This document shows positions 35,633-47,788 of a stretch of 64,000 nucleotides of DNA, in pieces; the first letter of the stretch is position 1, and each line of letters begins with the position of its first letter. The notes under the pieces are model-generated. The model ran no database searches. It was given only the letters and a program-made list of their open reading frames with translations, and was not told the origin of the DNA. Both the position numbers and the translations under genes were made by a program. Source of the stretch: Spinacia oleracea (taxonomy: Eukaryota; Streptophyta; Magnoliopsida; Caryophyllales; Amaranthaceae); assembly GCF_020520425.1 (NCBI RefSeq), contig NC_079488.1:20772247-20836246 (forward strand), given 5' to 3'.

Positions 35633-38600
35633 TGAATCTCTCTGCTTGCCAAATTTTGTCCAGAAGTGCTCGTCATTTTATCCGCACATACACGGAAAAA
35701 TAACGAACACTTGGAGGGGTACAGCACATATTCAGATATACGTACCAAAAAACACATGAAAAGATTTTTGTGCAAATACATGTACTTAAAAAATAAAACA
35801 AATTTTTGGCTTACGGCAAAGCAGCAGATTAAAATAATAATAAACTTCACTTATTTCACCCTATTTCAAACATTACGATTCCACTCGAACGTACTTGTTT
35901 AAAATCGGCATTCCAAGAAACCATTTTCTGGCTAAGAACTACGCAAGACCTGATTCCAAATTAAATCCATTTAAGGCGGATACGTAGGCAATCCATGATT
36001 CGGTCCAACCAATTTGCAAAAATGTTAGAGCCTATAGAATAACAAGAATAAAAAATAGAGTCCCTTATTGAAACTTAATTACTTGCAATCCAAATAGAAA
36101 TAAATATTTAAGTCAAAGAAAAAAATCCAAGTCATCAAGATGCCAAAATGAGCACACATCGAAAAATAATAAGGGCAGGTACCCTTGCCATAAGGAGCAC
36201 TCACACTCCTAGGCACTTCGCCAAGACTCAAAAGATCGCTTTGCCTCAATGGGGGCTAGCGCAAGCGTCCATGACCTCTAAAGTACTCGACTTGACCCTC
36301 CCTAAAGCGAACTAACTCACTTAAAGACCTTCTTTCACCACTAGACACAGTCATAATAGCCAACAAGTAGTAAAGGCAGTAAGCTTGCAATAAAGAGGAT
36401 TGTTCTACGGCATCGCCCCATCGTTCCTTCGAACTCAGGGTATCCGTTCATGGTAATTCAAATGCTTGCGAATCCCCTTTGAAAAAATCAGACATTGTCA
36501 ATAGGACTTGTCACTTAACCAAGACTCACCCTACTCAGACATATGACACGGGCATTTAAAATCGAAATCTGGAAGCATCACTAATGAGAAGACATAATAG
36601 CAACTGGAGGCTAAAAATTAAAATGGAAGAGCTAGGGAAAGAACTAAGTATACCTTGACCTTTTGTACAGATATACACCAAGTAAATCTAAGTCAATTTG
36701 AAAAACGGTTTATACTCCTGCAATTCTGGAAATGATGGCCCTAAAAGCCTAAAGCATGTGCCACACGGGCACAAGTAATATCTTGACGCCTGCACCCTGG
36801 CTTCCAGCAAATCCTTAGATAGCATTCCGAAAATCGTAATAGTATTTTGATTCACTCATGTCATCCTGTACGAACCCTTCTATAAGTCAACTTACTTAGG
36901 ACACCTCGAATTGTACACAGTAGGACTCGGATTTCAAATAATTTTCAAAGACTTCTTCGAACATAATAAAGTGTCGTTGGTTTAAGCTAAGTATGCGTTT
37001 ATCTCGATGTAGCAAGTGAGTCAAAAAAATTCTAAATATGATTATGGGTAAAGAAAGGCACTTAGATTTTGGTCAAGGCACACTTCAACATGTGACTACC
37101 TCGACCATGGCAATGTCGCACAATACGACATTTACAAGAGAAGTAGCAAATCACTACTCGAATGTACCTCGCACTAAACGAGTCTGGTTCAAACTATTCA
37201 TGATCCATGTCACCATGAATGCATAAAAACGTATGACAAGCATTATAGCACCAAGACAATCCCGTAGCTACAATTGGGGGCTTGAGAAAAACACTCTAAA
37301 AATGCTCGAAATGACTATTTTATCGCAAATTCTCGACGCTAATGCTATACACACGTCATAGGGGCACAATCCTAAGGTTTAATCGTGTAAAACGAACCTT
37401 AGAATGGCTACCACCCCTCCCAAATTCTAAGAGCTACTTAGAATATATGAAGTCACCCCCACTAACAAGGGTAACTGAAAATCGCGAGTCACCAAAACTC
37501 CGATCAAACTACTGCACATAACGCTCACCCTACAAGCGCCCGTTACACAGTCTACGTCGTTCCAAAGCAAAAGCGAAAGAAAAATCAAGGATAAAAATAA
37601 GAAAGAAACATCTATGAATCCTCGCATCGAACGAAGTAATAAGCCGTGCACACCCACACAGAAGGTACTACACTTGTTCGAACACCTGAACGAGGCGTGA
37701 TGAAATACTCCAATACAAAAAAAAATTAATGATATCCCAACACCTGGAGGAATGTTCTAAGACACGTTGTTAGGTCACACAAGCCTACGTCGCACCATAA
37801 GTTCAACCATCCCACGGTACAAGTCTAAAAAAAAAGAGTAAGGCATATTGCACTAATGCGGGCACGACCAAGAGCATGTGTAAAAGAGGCAAAGACTACT
37901 TATCGCCCAAATTCAAAATGCAAGCCACACGACTTCTACATTAAGGATTAAAGGTAGCAAAACATCACCTACCACAGAAGGGATAGCTCGCACCTACACG
38001 AGCGGAACCCCAAGGCACCTTTCTCGAAAGAACCTACAAAAATCGTACGCCAAAAGGAAGCATCCCAACATGCATACTTGGGGGCTCCAAGCTACGAAAC
38101 GACCATAGCAAAAAAAAATCTCAAAGCAAATGTTTAAACGATCGAAAGGGCACGATGCTTGAGCCCACTTCATGAATAGGCCTGAACCCTATCAAGCTTC
38201 TAAGCAGATTATTCAACATCAGTCATTGCTCAAAAAAATATAAAAAAAAATAAAAAAAATATGATTCAAGCGAACTCATTAATGGACCGCACGCGAGGGC
38301 CATTCTATGAACGCTCGTTCGCACATACATATCATCATTCTAAGTATCGAACATTCACGAACGCGTTCAAAAGAAAAATATATACGTTCAAAATAACAAC
38401 AAGAGAGATTAAAGTCTTACGCCTCAAGGTACGTTCCTCGGGCCATATAGACTCGCCCGACTATTGCAATAACTGTACGCCTTAAGAGCAACAGTTCCTT
38501 TAAATAATCGCCCCAAAGTGACAAACACCGTATTCCACCAATCGGCTACGGCTTCTCGAGAAATCATCGCGAGAAAGTCCTGCCTGGGACGCACTTTCAA

Positions 38601-38646
38601 CGCCCAGGACTAGGCGCCAGATATTCCGACGCCCAGCCTTGGGCGC
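38601..38646 (+). repeat. Paired GC hairpin motif, interior copy 3
   Basis: CGCCCAGGACTAGGCGC, an AGATATTCCGA spacer, then CGCCCAGCCTTGGGCGC. Preceded by GGGACGCACTTTCAA, as at 33610-33633. Confidence 0.7.
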
Positions 38647-38791
38647 TGAAAATCAGCTCAACTCATTGTGATCTCTAAAATTCTACGTTCCAAAAATAAA
38701 GAAAAACAAAAGAGAAGCGAATACGTAGAATTTCCAAGTAAAAAAGAGGCCAACTGTGTCATCAAAAGACCAGCCCAAACAACATTTTCAA

Positions 38792-38838
38792 CGCCCAACC
38801 TAGGGCGTGAATTATTTCAACGCCCAGGCATGGGCGCC
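38792..38838 (+). repeat. Paired GC hairpin motif, interior copy 4
   Basis: CGCCCAACCTAGGGCG, a TGAATTATTTCAA spacer, then CGCCCAGGCATGGGCGC. It lies only about 150 bp from copy 3. Confidence 0.7.
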
Positions 38839-39410
38839 TAAAATGAACCCAGGCTCAAAAAAGGCCCTAACTTCTATAGGGCCCTGCCGTATCCATTCGA
38901 CTCGAAAATTGCCGATTTCTTTACTGAAAGTCGCACCTCACGGCTTTGTTAAGAGTAGCACACCACTACAAAGATCGCTCGCACTTACGAGCACGATCCC
39001 AAACACGATCAAGGACATTACAAAATGCGTATCCCCAAGGAACCTCTTTGACAAGAAATGACCGTCAAGCACGAGTGCTTGGGGGCTCGAAAGAAAATAT
39101 ATATATCAAAAGAGAATATGCAAAGTTAAAACAATATTCCCAGACTACGCTGTACGAAGTCCCGTGTTTGGATCATCTCAAAAGATAAAACCAGATTACG
39201 ACCTCAAGACAAAGGTCGCCGTTGATACTTATACATAGTCCCCTAATCAAGCACCCGAGTAGTGGCAAAATTGAGCCGTAAAGACAAGCTCAAAACCATG
39301 AAAGATAATGACCACGAGACAATGGTCCGTCTAAGCACGTTGTCAACCCACATTCAGGTTGCAACTAAATCCGAGCATCCCTCGAAAGAAAAATAAAAAA
39401 CAAAAACTGG

Positions 39411-39622
39411 CTCGCCATCTTCAGCCGGCGGGGTCTGCGTCACTAACCGCGCAAGTTTTCAAAAATGAAATCTTCAAAAACACAAAACAGGCTCGCCATC
39501 TTCAGCCGGCGGGGTCTACGTCACAAACCGCGTAGGTCCTTATTTTCAAAACACCAAAACAGATTCGTCCACTTCTATCGGACGGGGCGTCCACCCTCAG
39601 CAGGACAGGCTCGCCCACCTTC
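39411..39622 (+). repeat. Tandem repeat GGCTCGCC...AACCGCGC in element E
   Basis: A unit of about 75 bp containing CTTCAGCCGGCGGGGTCT and CGTCACTAACCGCG occurs at about 39411 and 39491, with diverged versions at 39550-39622. Element D interrupts the last one, which resumes at 43495 (CTTCAGCGGGCGGGGTCT). Confidence 0.7.
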
Positions 39623-39623
39623 A

Positions 39624-40901
39624 TGTTAGGTTATGATACATATGACAAAACATACATCATGCGGAAAAACCATAAAGCCAGGAAACATATTATTCACACA
39701 TAATCATTTAGCATAATTCAGATGCATACAATTTGTTACATGCCCTCCCTAGCTGCGCCCGAACCGAACAAGAACAAGTCTTTAGGACTCAGAGTGTCGT
39801 CCCTCCGTCGATAGTCCACAGCACGTCCGGATCCGCCTTAAGCTTGACCAACTAGAATCGCCCTTAAGGTAGTATAGATTTCGGCTAAATAGGGGCAAGA
39901 GAGTGGCTGATTTTTCTTGAAAATCGTACCTTTGAATACTTCAATTGTGTCTATAAATTATGACCCTAGGCACTTATTTATAGTGGTATGGAAAAGGAAT
40001 TATAATCCTACTAGGATTTGGATTTATTAATTAGAATCCTATTTGAACTCTAAATAATAAATTTAATCTATTAGGATTAGGATTTAATCAATACACGAAT
40101 TCCGATAGGATTAGGATTCGTTACGAACATGAGCATCGTATGGCCACGAGCATCGCACCACCCGCGCAGGCTCTGCGGCCCACACGAGCAGTCGCTGCTC
40201 GCAGCCCAACAGCACGCTCAGCGTGCGCGCGCCAAAGGCCTTGCTGGGCCTGGCCTTGAGCTGGGCTTGGCGAAGCTGTGGCAGCTCCATGTTGGGCGCT
40301 TGGCTTGCTGGGCGTGGGCCTGGCTTCGTGCTGGGCCTTCGTCTAGCAAGCCTCGTCCGATGCTAATTCGTACGATGCGCTTCCGATTAAATTCCCGGTT
40401 CCGGAATTCATTTCCGATACGAACAATATTTAATATTTCCGATTCCGGAATTAATTTACGTTTCAAATAAATATTTAATATTTCCGTTTCCGGAATTATT
40501 TTTCGATTCCGATAATATTTCCGATTCTGACAATATTTCCGTTTCCGGCAATATTTCCGATTCCGGCAATATATCATCGTTTCCGGAGTATTCATTTCTT
40601 GCTTGTGACGATCTCAGCTCCCACTGAAACCAAGATCCGTCGATTCTGAATATCCATAGATGGAGTATTTAATGCCAGTAAATACTTGATCCGTTTACGT
40701 ACTATTTGTGTGACCCTACGGGTTCAGTCTAGAGTAAGCTGTGGATTAATATCATTAATTCCACTTGAACTGAAGCGGCCTCTAGCCAGGCATTCAGCTC
40801 ACTTGATCTCACTAAATTATTAACTTGTTAATTAATACTGAACCGCATTTATTAGACTTAATATTATATGCATACTTGGACCAAGGGCATTATTTCCTTC
40901 A
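39624..40901 (-). repeat. 3' LTR of copia D, with a deletion in the repeat array
   Basis: It is 1278 bp against 1391 bp for its partner. The missing 113 bp lie between two CCGGCAATAT repeats of the array (partner positions about 43047-43160), as expected from slippage or recombination after insertion. Confidence 0.85.
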
Positions 40902-42103
40902 GTCTCCCACTTGTCCTTAGGGACAAGTGTGCATTTCCTAATTCCTTTGTCGCTCGATGCTTGCTCTTGAACATAAGGTAAGAGTTGTCATCCTTATTAT
41001 GTCCAAAGGTATTTCTCGGTTTCAGAGTTCAACTGATCAAATAAACAGATAATCATAGCCTATGATTAATCCGAGCACGGCCATGCATTTCACAGTTTTT
41101 AGCTCTCCGAGTGGCCTTGTACAACTTTTAAGCATCTCAACCCGATTTATGGGAGGACAATCCCAATCTTGTGATCTTGAGATTAGACTTCGTTTGATAG
41201 GTGATTACCTGAGTGTTGCCTTTATAGCCTCCTTTTACGGTGCGACGGTTGGTCAACGTCAAAGCAACCAGTTCTCAAACAAGTAATCTCAAATCACTCA
41301 GGTATTGAGGATTTAGTGTCTAATAATTTTAATGAAATTTACTTATGACAGATTTTCATCTCTTACAGTAAAGTTTCATAGGTCTGTCCGATACTAGTCT
41401 TCCCAAAGTAAGTATCTATGCAAATGATTATGACATTTCCATGTCCACATAGTTCAAGAAACAGAACTACTAGTCATCTTGCATTCTAGTCGTCTAACGT
41501 TTTCTATGCGTCCATCTTTATAGAAAACTCCGACCAGGGACCATTTTCAACTTTTGACATTCAAGTTCACTTGATAGACATTTCTTAGTTACAGGACTGG
41601 TCCTGACAGTCTATCTTGAATATATTGTCAAATTGAAGGGACTCATCATTTAATACTAAACCAAGATTAAATGGAATATGAAAATGCATTTCATATATGA
41701 TAAATGTTCAACCCCAATGTTTTACAACCATGGGCCTCAAACCCATCTTTACAACAGTTCATGGAATTCAAAGCTTTGCTTGATTTCCAGTGCTACAATG
41801 TGAGTGTTGCTTCTCACTTGTTGCATAGGTTTAGTTATCATGCTTTGCCAATCTTAATATCCTTTTCATCGAATGTTCTTCAAGATATGATGATAAGATC
41901 TTTTGAGTATGTTTATTTTGCGATCTATTCTTTCTAGCTACAAGAGTGGTTCTACGCATTTTGCAATGAAGAACCATCAAGTCAGCAGACATGTGATCTA
42001 CCCAAGTTCAGTGAAGAACTTTTTAACATAAACAACCCTGTTTTATTGCTTATTAGACAATAAGTACTTTTACTTCAACTGTATAGGTTGCTAGTGATGC
42101 CAC

Positions 42104-43494
42104 TGTTAGGTTATGATACATATGACAAAACATAAATCATGCGGAAAAATCATAAAGCCAGGAAACCTATTATTCACACATAACCATTTAGCATAATTCA
42201 GATGCATACACTTTGTTGCGTGCCCTCCCTAGCTGCGCCCGAACCGAACAAAAACAAGTCTTTAGGACTCCAAGTGTCGTCCCTCCGTAGATAGTCCACA
42301 ACATGTCCGGATCCGCCTTAAGCTTGACCAACTAGAATCGCCCTTAAGGTAGTATAGATTTCGGCTAAATAGGGGCAAGAGAGTGGCTGATTTTTCTTGA
42401 AAATCTTACCTTTGAATACTTCAATTGTGTCTATAAATTATGACCCTAGGCACTTATTTATAGAGGTATGGAAAAAGAATTATAATCCTACTAGGATTTG
42501 GATTTATTAATTAGAATCCTATTTGAACTCTAAATAATAAATTTAATCTATTAGGATTAGGATTTAATCAATACACAAATTCCGATAAGATTAGGATTCT
42601 TTACGAACATGAGCATCGTATGGCCACGAGCATCGCACAACCCGCGCAGGCCTTGCGGCCCACACGAGCAGTCGCTGCTCGCAGCCCAACAGCACGCTCA
42701 GCGTGCGCGCGCCAAAGGCCTTGCTGGGCCTAGCCTTGCGCTGGGCCTGGCAAGGCTGTGGCAGCTCCATGTTGGGCGCTTGGCTTGCTGGGCGCGGGCC
42801 TGGCTTCGTGCTGGGCCTTCGTCTAGCAAGCCTCGTCCGATGCTAATTCGTACGATGCGCTTCCGATTAAATTCCCGGTTCCGGAATTCATTTCCGATAC
42901 GAACAATATTTAATATTTCTGATTCCGGAATTAATTTCCGTTTCAAACAAATATTTAATATTTCCGTTTACGGAATTATTTTCCAATTCCGATAATATTT
43001 CCGATTCTGACAATATTTCCGTTTCCGGCAATATTTCCGATTCCGGCAATATTTCCATTTCCGATAATATTTTCCGATACGTACCATGTTTCCGTTTCCG
43101 GCAACATCTACGACTTGGATAATATTTATATTTCCGATACGATCCATATTTCCGTTTCCGGCAATATCATCGTTTCCGGAGTATTCATTTCTTGCTTGTG
43201 ACGATCTCAGCTCCCACTGAAACCAAGATCCGTCGATTCCGAATATCCATAGATGGAGTATTTAATGCCATTAAATACTTGATCTGTTTACGTACTATTT
43301 GTGTGACCCTACGGGTTCAGTCAAGAGTAAGCTGTGGATTAATATCATTAATTCCACTTGAACTTAAGCGGCCTCTAGCTAGGCATTCAGCTCACTTGAT
43401 CTCACTGAATTATTAACTTGTTAATTAATACTGAACCGCATTTATTAGACTTAATATTATATGCATACTTGGACCAAGGGCATTATTTCCTTCA
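42104..43494 (-). repeat. 5' LTR of copia D
   Basis: It runs from TGTTAGGTTATG to ATTTCCTTCA on the + strand, with the full CCGGAA array (42850-43170) and GC block (42600-42830). It is followed on the left by the primer site (element sense TGGCATCACTAGCAAC). Confidence 0.87.
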
Positions 43495-43561
43495 CTTCAG
43501 CGGGCGGGGTCTGCGCCACTAACCGCGCAGGTCCTTAGTCATTGCAGCAATAACTTTTCCC

Positions 43562-43800
43562 GGTTTATCCTTTTCCAAAAATCAAAGGATGGTTTATCTT
43601 TTTCCAAAAATCAAAAGATGGTTTATCTTTTTCCAAAAATCAAAGGATGGTTTATCTTTTTCCAAAAATCAAAAGATGGTTTCCCTTTTCCAAAAATCAA
43701 AGGATGGTTTCCCTTTTCCAAAAATCAAAGGATGGTTTCCCTTTTCCAAAAATCAAAGGACCGTTTCTCTTTTCAAAAATCAAAAAATTGGTTTTTCGCT
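43562..43800 (+). repeat. Tandem array of a 28-29 bp unit in element E
   Basis: About eight copies of GGTTTATCTTTTTCCAAAAA plus TCAAAGGAT; later units read GGTTTCCCTTTTCC. A unit not divisible by three plus drift gives several overlapping pseudo-frames rich in FQKSKDG, which should not be taken as genes. The array ends near 43800. Confidence 0.85.
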
Positions 43801-44252
43801 TTTCCAAAAAAGAGTGATGTGCTGGATTTTCCTTCGTTTTATGTCCTATAAAAACAAGGGGGTTTTCTCGTTTAGCTAACCCTTAAAATGAGAATCTTTA
43901 AAAACATTTTTACCTCGTGATTGGGTTTGGCCAGGACTGGTTACACTTTATAGCTTTGATTTCGAAAACATATGTAGATACTTCCAATGACAAAGTGAGG
44001 GAGTTTCTATGCATCTTTAGATACTTCCAATGACAAAGTGACGGAGTTTCTATACTATTGGTTAACAGATTCCAATGACACGTGAGGAATGTGTTAACAC
44101 TTCAAGTGATGACCCTTAAGTCAAACGTTATCACTCGGGGGCTCGTGAGACCCTCGCAAAACAGGTCACATACACCATGGCTTGTATGACGCACTCCGTC
44201 CAGTACTTTGACCATCGTCTCATCTCGAGACTCAGTCAAAGTGGGGGCTAAC

Positions 44253-45732
44253 TGTAGACACCTACTTTTGTCCCCATTCCCGAAAGGGAAGGTTCGATGA
44301 TGAGAACATAAATCTCCACTTGGCAACGCATCTCCTATAAAATAACGAATCTCAAATCACCCTTTCATTTCAGCCAAAGCTTCCATTTATAGAAACCTGC
44401 TAAAAATAGTAGTTGCCTTAAAAGATAATTGCTAAAAGTAGTAAGAATAAAAAGATAGAAACCTGTCAGAATTAGGTGTTGCACTCCAACATAAATCCTA
44501 AAAGAGATAGAAATTGGAAAAGGAATTCTATTCCTATCGTAATTCGATAAAAGAGTTAACGTATTAATTAAACTCATAACGAACCTAGAGTTCGTAAAGG
44601 GCCCAGACGCATTCCGTCGTAAATTGATACGAACCAAATAACTCGGATTAAGTCTCTTAATGGACTCCGTACTCTAGAGTCCAATCTGACAAAGAATTCT
44701 GCCCAGATCCTATTTTCAACGCCCAGCCCTGGGCGCCTAAATCTTTAACGCCCAGTGCTGGGCGCCGAAAATACCTGGGACGGATTCTTTTCCTAATCTG
44801 TTTCGTATTCATATTCCTGAAAATCTATCTTTCTACGCCACTTTTTCCTATAAATACAGCCTCAAAACCGACGTGAACAGGACACACAATTCATAATCTG
44901 AGTATTGACTCTGACCCTAAGCCTAAGCCTCACGCTGCGAAATTGATCCCGCGTTCTGTCGCAATCGACCCAAAAGTCGAACAGAACGTATCCTGTCCCT
45001 TGTAGCTGATGAATTAAGCCTAAATACTGGAACACTGCTCAGAAACCCGAGATTCGTTAAATAAAAGGAGAAATAGCAAAGCCAAGTGGTTAGTTTTCTG
45101 AGAACCGTGACGCACCTCTCAAGGGTGCGTCGTAATGTGTCCCTTCGTATGATTTAATCGCTTTCATCACCCTTTTATAAAATTGTTAAACTATTAATTT
45201 GATTGATCTATCACGCCTAATAAAGATAATACCTTGGACAATTGAACTATCATGCTAGGTACCTTAAATCAATCTAAACAAGATAATCACGATCGATTTA
45301 GTATTATGTGTTGCATATTGCTAAAATCAATTCAGAATAGTTTAATAGTTAACGCATGTCCCTTCAATTATTTATGCTGAGCTAGTAAGGATAACCTGCC
45401 TCTGGAGTTATCGATGAGCACTCCTCTCGGCAGTTACAGTCCCCCGAACTCTCAATCTCTGCCTTGCGGGTGTACGTTGAGCGATCCCCACACCAGGGAT
45501 CACAAGGGAACCTATGGCCGTCGTGGTCGAACATAATTGCACTCCCTTTATGTCACGATAACCGGGTTTTGTCAGTTTTTCTCATTGTCGTTAAAAACTG
45601 AATGGCGACTCCTATATTACTAGTCGATTGGGTGTAAACTCACAAGAAATCTAACTACACTTGATCTGACAACGTCACGCCCACGAGGGACGAGGTCATG
45701 CATTAGACTCGTGCTTTTTCGACCCCCTCACA
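44253..45732 (+). repeat. 3' LTR of element E (1480 bp)
   Basis: It starts TGTAGACACCTACTTTTGTC after the tract AAAGTGGGGGCTAAC and ends CCCCCTCACA. It contains a hairpin pair (44720-44765) and a TATA box (CCTATAAATACAGCC, about 44857-44872). It retains the roughly 510 bp block missing from the 5' LTR. The next base belongs to a LINE reading frame. Confidence 0.82.
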
Positions 45733-46408
45733 CCTGCACCCCATTGTTAACACACCTGTCCAACCTACCTCCATTATCCCAAACCAGAAACCCAATTGGT
45801 CCGCCCCAACCCCCCCTTATCATATAAAGTTTAATGTGGACGCTGCTTGGGGCAATGATTCAAGTATTTCAGGAATAGCAGGTGTTAGCAGAGACACAAA
45901 TGGAAGACGGATTACGGGCTTCACTGGTAAACTCATGGCAAAATCAAGTCTTATGGCAGAAATTTTGGCCATAAGGGAAAGCATGATTTGTTGTATCACC
46001 CATAAGTGGTCGAATGTAATTATTGCTTCTGACTGCAAACAGGCCGTGGAGTCCATAAACTCTTCTCTCACTGTATCAGGTGAATATATTAATTTGATTA
46101 TGGATTGTAGGGTACTGATGCAACAACTCTCCGGTACTCGGCTTCCGTTCGAGGGTAGAAGCACAAATGGACTTGCGGACTTAATGGCAAAACATGGGAG
46201 ACTACAAGAAAATCAGCTGAGTCGATGCATATGGAGGGCAAACCAGAAGAGTATTGCAGGAGCTTGTATTTAGCTGAACTTAATTTTGTTAGGGATGGTG
46301 GATCCACATGTAGAACTATTGATGTTCATTAATTTGTTGTGTAAACGCTTAAACTGTGACTTTCTTTAATTTTAAGGCTTGCCCATTTAAAAACCAAAAA
46401 AAAAACGA
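45733..46408 (+). mobile_element. LINE (L1-type) 3' fragment with RNase H-like domain
   Basis: An open frame runs from the boundary to a TAG at 46271-46273. After a Pro-rich linker it reads KFNVDAAWG, RRITGFTGK, SLMAEILAIRES and SDCKQAVESI, the plant LINE RNase H/RVT_3 pattern with its Asp and Glu residues. It ends NGLADLMAKHGR. An AT-rich tail with an A-run (46399-46408) follows, typical of retrotransposed LINE ends. The 5' end is cut at the LTR of element E. Confidence 0.8.
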
Positions 46409-46410
46409 TG

Positions 46411-46512
46411 AATCAATACTGATGCCTACACGATGTAACAATAATGATGCCTACACGATGTAACAATACTGATGCCTACACGATGTAACAATACTGATGC
46501 CTACACGATGCT
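46411..46512 (+). repeat. 25-bp minisatellite, four copies
   Basis: The unit AATACTGATGCCTACACGAT plus GTAAC repeats almost perfectly (one unit has AATAATGATG). It directly follows the LINE A-run and may have arisen with that insertion. Confidence 0.85.
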
Positions 46513-46966
46513 TCCGATCTTTCTCACAAACATCTTGTGATGCAGCTTGGACAGTTGGAAAAGCCGGTAAAGCTATTCCACGTACACTGATACGTTGCAG
46601 TAATCCCATTCATCAAACATAGCTCATTTGCTAATTTGAAGTACTCTAACTGCACCGCTATAACTTATGCAAGAGTTCAAGTTTTAGTTTGCAATTAAAA
46701 CCAACTACCTGTACACGTTGCTCCAACGGTGAATGAAATAATTTTCTCAAAAAAAACAGGAAATTCAATCACTTGCGCCACTGAGGGTATTTTACTCAGA
46801 CCGACATAAATTAAAACACTTAATTGAATTAAAGGATTCCAACACTCAAAATTTTAGACGATATTATACTAGTTCTAGAACTCCATACAGCGAATTGCAA
46901 AACAACATGTTCAGCCTCAAGCTGGCATTTCTTCTACTTCAATGGATCCGAAACAAAACCAGATGC
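46513..46966 (-). other. 3' flank of RPS13
   Basis: AT-rich DNA downstream of the RPS13 stop; it should hold the 3' UTR and polyadenylation site. I see no other gene or repeat. Confidence 0.5.
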
Positions 46967-47144
46967 TTATGCAACCAGAGTGCTGGCAGTTGTAGACTCG
47001 CTGCAGGTACAACATTAAAATTCAATTATATATTTTCAGGGCATTCTAACAAAAAGGTAATACCATTTGTAAAAAATAAAACCATTTGTAAATTTTTGCA
47101 AAGGAAAAGAAGGTGTTTAAACAAAAATGAGGGGAAACTTACTA

Positions 47145-47354
<210 letters not shown>

Positions 47355-47589
47355 TTAGGAAAATTTCTCCACGAGTACTAACCTAATGATTGCGAAAACA
47401 CAAGTGTTGAAGCATTCACAAGGAAAACACAAGTGTTTACAAGGTTCTCAGAGAATACCAAATTCCAATTTTACAAGAGCAAGTTATTTGTTCATCAAAG
47501 CTAAATGGTATAGAGAGGGAAATCGGGATTTAGAATGCATAAGCAAACTAGGATACATGAGAACACAGAAAAGCAGCACATTCCAAACT

Positions 47590-47788
47590 TCTTCATTTAT
47601 AAAAACAAATCCAAACACAATCAAGAAGTTGCAAGTTTCCTAAGCCTAAAGCTGATACTTCAAACATAGAATTGAATGTAAAAGACAAAGTGAAGTTCAC
47701 TGGCTCATTAACAAACAAGAAGTTCTTCATTCATAAAACCCAATCCAAGCACAATTAAGAAGTTGCAAGTTTCCTAAGCCTAAAGCAG
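47590..47788 (-). repeat. Tandem duplication within RPS13 intron 3
   Basis: The segment TTCTTCATTTATAAAA...AAGTTGCAAGTTTCC...AAAGTTCACTGGCTC (about 47588-47718) is repeated from about 47719. The second copy is split by the CACTA element and continues at 52957-53030 (GATACTTCGAACATAGAG). The uninterrupted first copy shows the empty site TAAAGCTGATACTTC. Confidence 0.75.

Larger units (their letters stand above)
32836..39410 (+). other. Interior of element E, first 6.6 kb: no protein-coding gene seen
   Basis: No frame carries a retroelement or cellular domain that I can recognise; the ones present are short and overlap in several frames. Visible structure is limited to the hairpin pairs, several TTGGGGGCT boxes (36250, 37274, 38078, 39079) and A-rich runs (about 38230-38260). 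Composition is fairly uniform, which suggests one ancestral block rather than a patchwork. Confidence 0.6.
39624..43494 (-). mobile_element. Copia element D, short non-autonomous derivative
   Basis: Two LTRs (39624-40901 and 42104-43494) flank only 1.2 kb. The perfect target duplication CTTCA (39619-39623 and 43495-43499) shows a clean insertion in E. The interior keeps the primer site (42087-42102), the polypurine tract (40902-40913) and the conserved 3' tail. A remnant of the end of pol (about 41700-42085) also matches element B 5650-6090. No gag-pol gene exists, so mobility would need proteins from a relative such as C. Confidence 0.88.
32091..45732 (+). mobile_element. Large non-coding Ty3/gypsy-type derivative E (LARD-like)
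   Basis: A truncated 5' LTR (to 32816), a Tat/Ogre-style primer site, a long interior, a polypurine tract (44238-44252) and a 3' LTR (44253-45732) define it. The interior is about 7.6 kb after removing nested element D, and its longest frames are under 130 codons with no gag, protease, RT or integrase motif, so it must have relied on helper proteins. It is rich in short iterated signals: paired GC hairpins, TGGGGGCT boxes, and two tandem arrays near its 3' end. The 5' end of the 5' LTR is missing. Confidence 0.75.

Noticed and set aside
43589..43879. Frame encoding FQKSKDG repeats
   Set aside because: It results from the 28-29 bp tandem array in element E; the unit is not a multiple of three and a second frame reads the same motif.
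45820..46164. 114-codon minus-strand frame
   Set aside because: Antisense of the LINE RNase H frame, which carries the recognisable motifs.
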